A DNA stretch of 7,200 nt, from NCBI GenBank assembly GCA_902796295.1, contig CADBOL010000181.1, positions 1 to 7,200 on the forward strand, written 5' to 3'. Positions within the stretch are counted from its first letter, which is position 1. Each line of letters starts with the position of its first letter. Below are positions 5,602-7,200 of this stretch, piece by piece. The notes beneath the pieces are model-generated. The model saw only the letters and a list, made by a program, of their open reading frames with translations, searched no databases and was not told the DNA's origin. The translations under genes were made by a program, and so were the position numbers. The stretch comes from Oscillospiraceae bacterium (GTDB taxonomy: Bacteria > Bacillota > Clostridia > Oscillospirales > Acutalibacteraceae).

Positions 5602-6875
5602 TTAAGATACTCAAATACGGCGAAGTGAGCAGCGACGAGCTGTTCTTCCGCGGGGAAATAAAGACAGATGTCGAAGGCACGGTCAGCGGGATTATTGACA
5701 ATGTCAGGAAAAAGGGAGATAAGGCGCTGTATGAATACTGTGAAAAATTTGACGGCGTAAAGCTTGATTCTCTCCTTGTAACAAAAGAGGAGATTGAGGA
5801 AGCTGTCGCCTGCGTTGAGCCGGAATTTCTTGAGATACTCAGGAAAGCAGCCGCCAATATAACAAAATTCCATAAGTGCCAGGTCAGAAACGGTTTCATT
5901 ATCAATGATGAAGACGGTATTGTGATGGGTCAGAAGATTATCCCCGTTGACAGGGCCGGTCTCTATGTTCCGGGCGGCACGGCGGCATATCCCTCAACCG
6001 TACTGATGGATGCGATCCCGGCAAAAACCGCGGGGGTCGGAGAGATAATAATGACTACTCCGCCCTCAAAGAACGGAAAGGTTAATCCCGCCATTCTCGC
6101 GGCCGCGTATGTCGCGGGCGTTGACAGAATATTCAAGGTCGGCGGAGCCCAAGCGATTGCGGCTCTCGCTTACGGTACGGAATCAATTCCGAAGGTCGAT
6201 AAAATAGTAGGCCCCGGCAATGCTTATGTTGCGGAGGCGAAAAAGCAGGTCTTCGGCACCGTGTCGATAGATATGATTGCGGGCCCGAGCGAGATCCTCG
6301 TTGTTGCCGACGGCAAATCGGATCCGGTCCATGTCGCGGCGGATATGCTCTCACAGGCGGAGCACGATAAAATGGCAACCGCGGTCCTTGTCACCGACAG
6401 CGAGTCACTTGCGCTCAGAGTCAGCGAAGAGATTGAGAGACAGATTCCTCTTCTTGAGAGAGAGGAAATAGCGAGAGCGTCAATAGATAATAACGGCAAA
6501 ATCATAGTAGCCGATTCGCTTGACAGAGCGTTTGAAATTTCAAATGAGATTGCTCCGGAGCATCTTGAAATCTGCGTTGACAATCCTTTCGATTATCTTG
6601 ATAAGGTCCGTCACGCGGGCTCGGTGTTTATGGGCAGAAGCTGCCCGGAGGCGCTCGGCGATTATTTTGCCGGCCCCAATCACACTCTTCCCACAAGCGG
6701 TACGGCGAAGTTTTCGAGCCCTCTGTCGGTTGACGATTTTATAAAGAAAACCCAATATACATATTACACCCGTGAGGCACTGGGCAGAGTGGCTGAGGAT
6801 ATCGCGGTATTTGCCGAGAAAGAAGGGCTGACAGGTCACGCCAGGAGTGCAGTCAGCCGTATTAAGGAGATTTGA
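5598..6875 (+). CDS. hisD: HisD, histidinol dehydrogenase
   Basis: A 425-aa Zn-dependent, NAD-linked enzyme that oxidises L-histidinol to L-histidine in two steps, the last reactions of the pathway. The zinc ligands equivalent to E. coli Q259, H262, D360 and H419 are present as Q253 and H256 (LSQAEHD), D355 (LGDYFAGPNH) and H414 (LTGHARS). The catalytic pair is E321-H322 (IAPEHLE). Cofactor and fold motifs include RAGLYVPGGTAAYPSTVLM (119-137), KVGGAQAIAALAYGT (180-194), KIVGPGNAYVAEAK (202-215) and IDMIAGPSEILV (224-235). Length is normal and nothing is missing. ATG 5598 shares an ATGA overlap with the hisG stop, and GGGAGGG (5584-5590) lies 7 nt upstream. Confidence 0.98.
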   Translation: MIKILKYGEVSSDELFFRGEIKTDVEGTVSGIIDNVRKKGDKALYEYCEKFDGVKLDSLLVTKEEIEEAVACVEPEFLEILRKAAANITKFHKCQVRNGFIINDEDGIVMGQKIIPVDRAGLYVPGGTAAYPSTVLMDAIPAKTAGVGEIIMTTPPSKNGKVNPAILAAAYVAGVDRIFKVGGAQAIAALAYGTESIPKVDKIVGPGNAYVAEAKKQVFGTVSIDMIAGPSEILVVADGKSDPVHVAADMLSQAEHDKMATAVLVTDSESLALRVSEEIERQIPLLEREEIARASIDNNGKIIVADSLDRAFEISNEIAPEHLEICVDNPFDYLDKVRHAGSVFMGRSCPEALGDYFAGPNHTLPTSGTAKFSSPLSVDDFIKKTQYTYYTREALGRVAEDIAVFAEKEGLTGHARSAVSRIKEI

Positions 6876-6876
6876 C

Positions 6877-7200
6877 ATGAGCGGTTATTTCACATCGAGA
6901 TTTGCTTCCCTTGAACCTTATGTTCCGGGGGAACAGCCTAAAAACAGGGAATACATAAAGCTCAATACTAACGAGAATCCTTATCCGCCTTCAAACAAAG
7001 CTGTTGAGCTTGCCTGTAAGGCCGCAGAGAGTCTTGAGCTATATTCCGACCCGGACTGCACCCTGCTTTGTGAGAAGCTCGCGGAAGTCTTCGGCGTTGA
7101 GCCGGATGAGGTTATAGCCGGCAACGGCTCCGATGAGATTTTGAATTTCGCTTTTTCATCATACTGTGATGAGAATACCCCGGCAGTATTTGCCGATATC
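6877..7200 (+). CDS. hisC: HisC, histidinol-phosphate aminotransferase, N-terminal part (3' partial)
   Basis: A frame starting at ATG 6877 runs off the right edge after 108 codons. Its beginning, SLEPYVPGEQP then YIKLNTNENPYPPS (26-39), is typical of HisC, with ELYSDPDCTLL (54-64) and the cofactor-side GNGSDEIL (82-89) following. HisC is a PLP aminotransferase of fold type I that converts imidazole-acetol phosphate to histidinol phosphate. The PLP lysine lies beyond the window. AAGGAG (6864-6869), inside the end of hisD, is 7 nt before the ATG, and only one base separates hisD from this gene. The position after hisD fits the common hisG-D-C order of Bacillota. A related aminotransferase cannot be fully excluded from the N-terminus alone, but the context makes HisC very likely. 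Confidence 0.94.
   Translation, partial: MSGYFTSRFASLEPYVPGEQPKNREYIKLNTNENPYPPSNKAVELACKAAESLELYSDPDCTLLCEKLAEVFGVEPDEVIAGNGSDEILNFAFSSYCDENTPAVFADI

Noticed and set aside
1..7200. CRISPR arrays, insertion sequences, tRNA or rRNA genes, prophage or defence genes
   Set aside because: No repeat-spacer pattern, transposase, terminal repeats, cloverleaf-like segment or rRNA sequence was seen; all larger genes are metabolic or regulatory housekeeping genes with similar codon use.

Overview
The window looks like a chromosomal segment of a Clostridia-class Bacillota, probably a gut-type Oscillospirales/Ruminococcaceae relative; the genus cannot be named from this sequence. Supporting signs are a short-form HisG paired with HisZ, a hisZ-G-D-C gene order, a clostridial-style MnmA, an Rrf2 regulator with a cysteine triad, strong AAGGAG-type ribosome binding sites and sigma-A type promoters. 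Every gene of normal size belongs to a known family. The least ordinary part is the 347-bp divergent intergenic region.

Layout: (1) 2-127, + strand, is the C-terminal end of queA (queuosine tRNA modification). It is followed after 17 bp by a 330-aa calcineurin-like metallophosphoesterase (145-1137). (2) A perfect 26-bp palindrome at 1155-1180 separates two convergent gene groups and probably terminates both. (3) 1199-3663, - strand, is a compact operon transcribed cysK, mnmA, rrf2: cysteine synthase, tRNA 2-thiouridylase and an IscR-like Rrf2 regulator. (4) 3664-4010 is the divergent control region. On the - strand it has a near-consensus promoter (TTGACA-17-TATACT), an imperfect dyad over the predicted transcription start, and an uncatalogued 24-codon ORF (3797-3723) whose product ends KRRNLDSTRCCAAGVF. 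Its two adjacent Cys codons lie in the loop of a predicted hairpin. On the + strand it has a second promoter. (5) 4011-7200, + strand, is the start of a histidine biosynthesis operon: hisZ, hisG, hisD and the first 108 codons of hisC, tightly packed or overlapping and running off the window.

How the genes work together: CysK makes cysteine. Cysteine is the usual sulfur source, through a cysteine desulfurase not present here, for the persulfide MnmA uses and for Fe-S clusters, which IscR-type Rrf2 proteins sense. The operon therefore groups cysteine synthesis, a sulfur-consuming tRNA modification and a probable sulfur/Fe-S sensor. The Cys-Cys leader ORF suggests a second layer of control in which translation through Cys codons reports cysteinyl-tRNA supply. 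The his genes encode the first steps of histidine synthesis (HisZ-HisG), the last step (HisD) and the aminotransferase (HisC).
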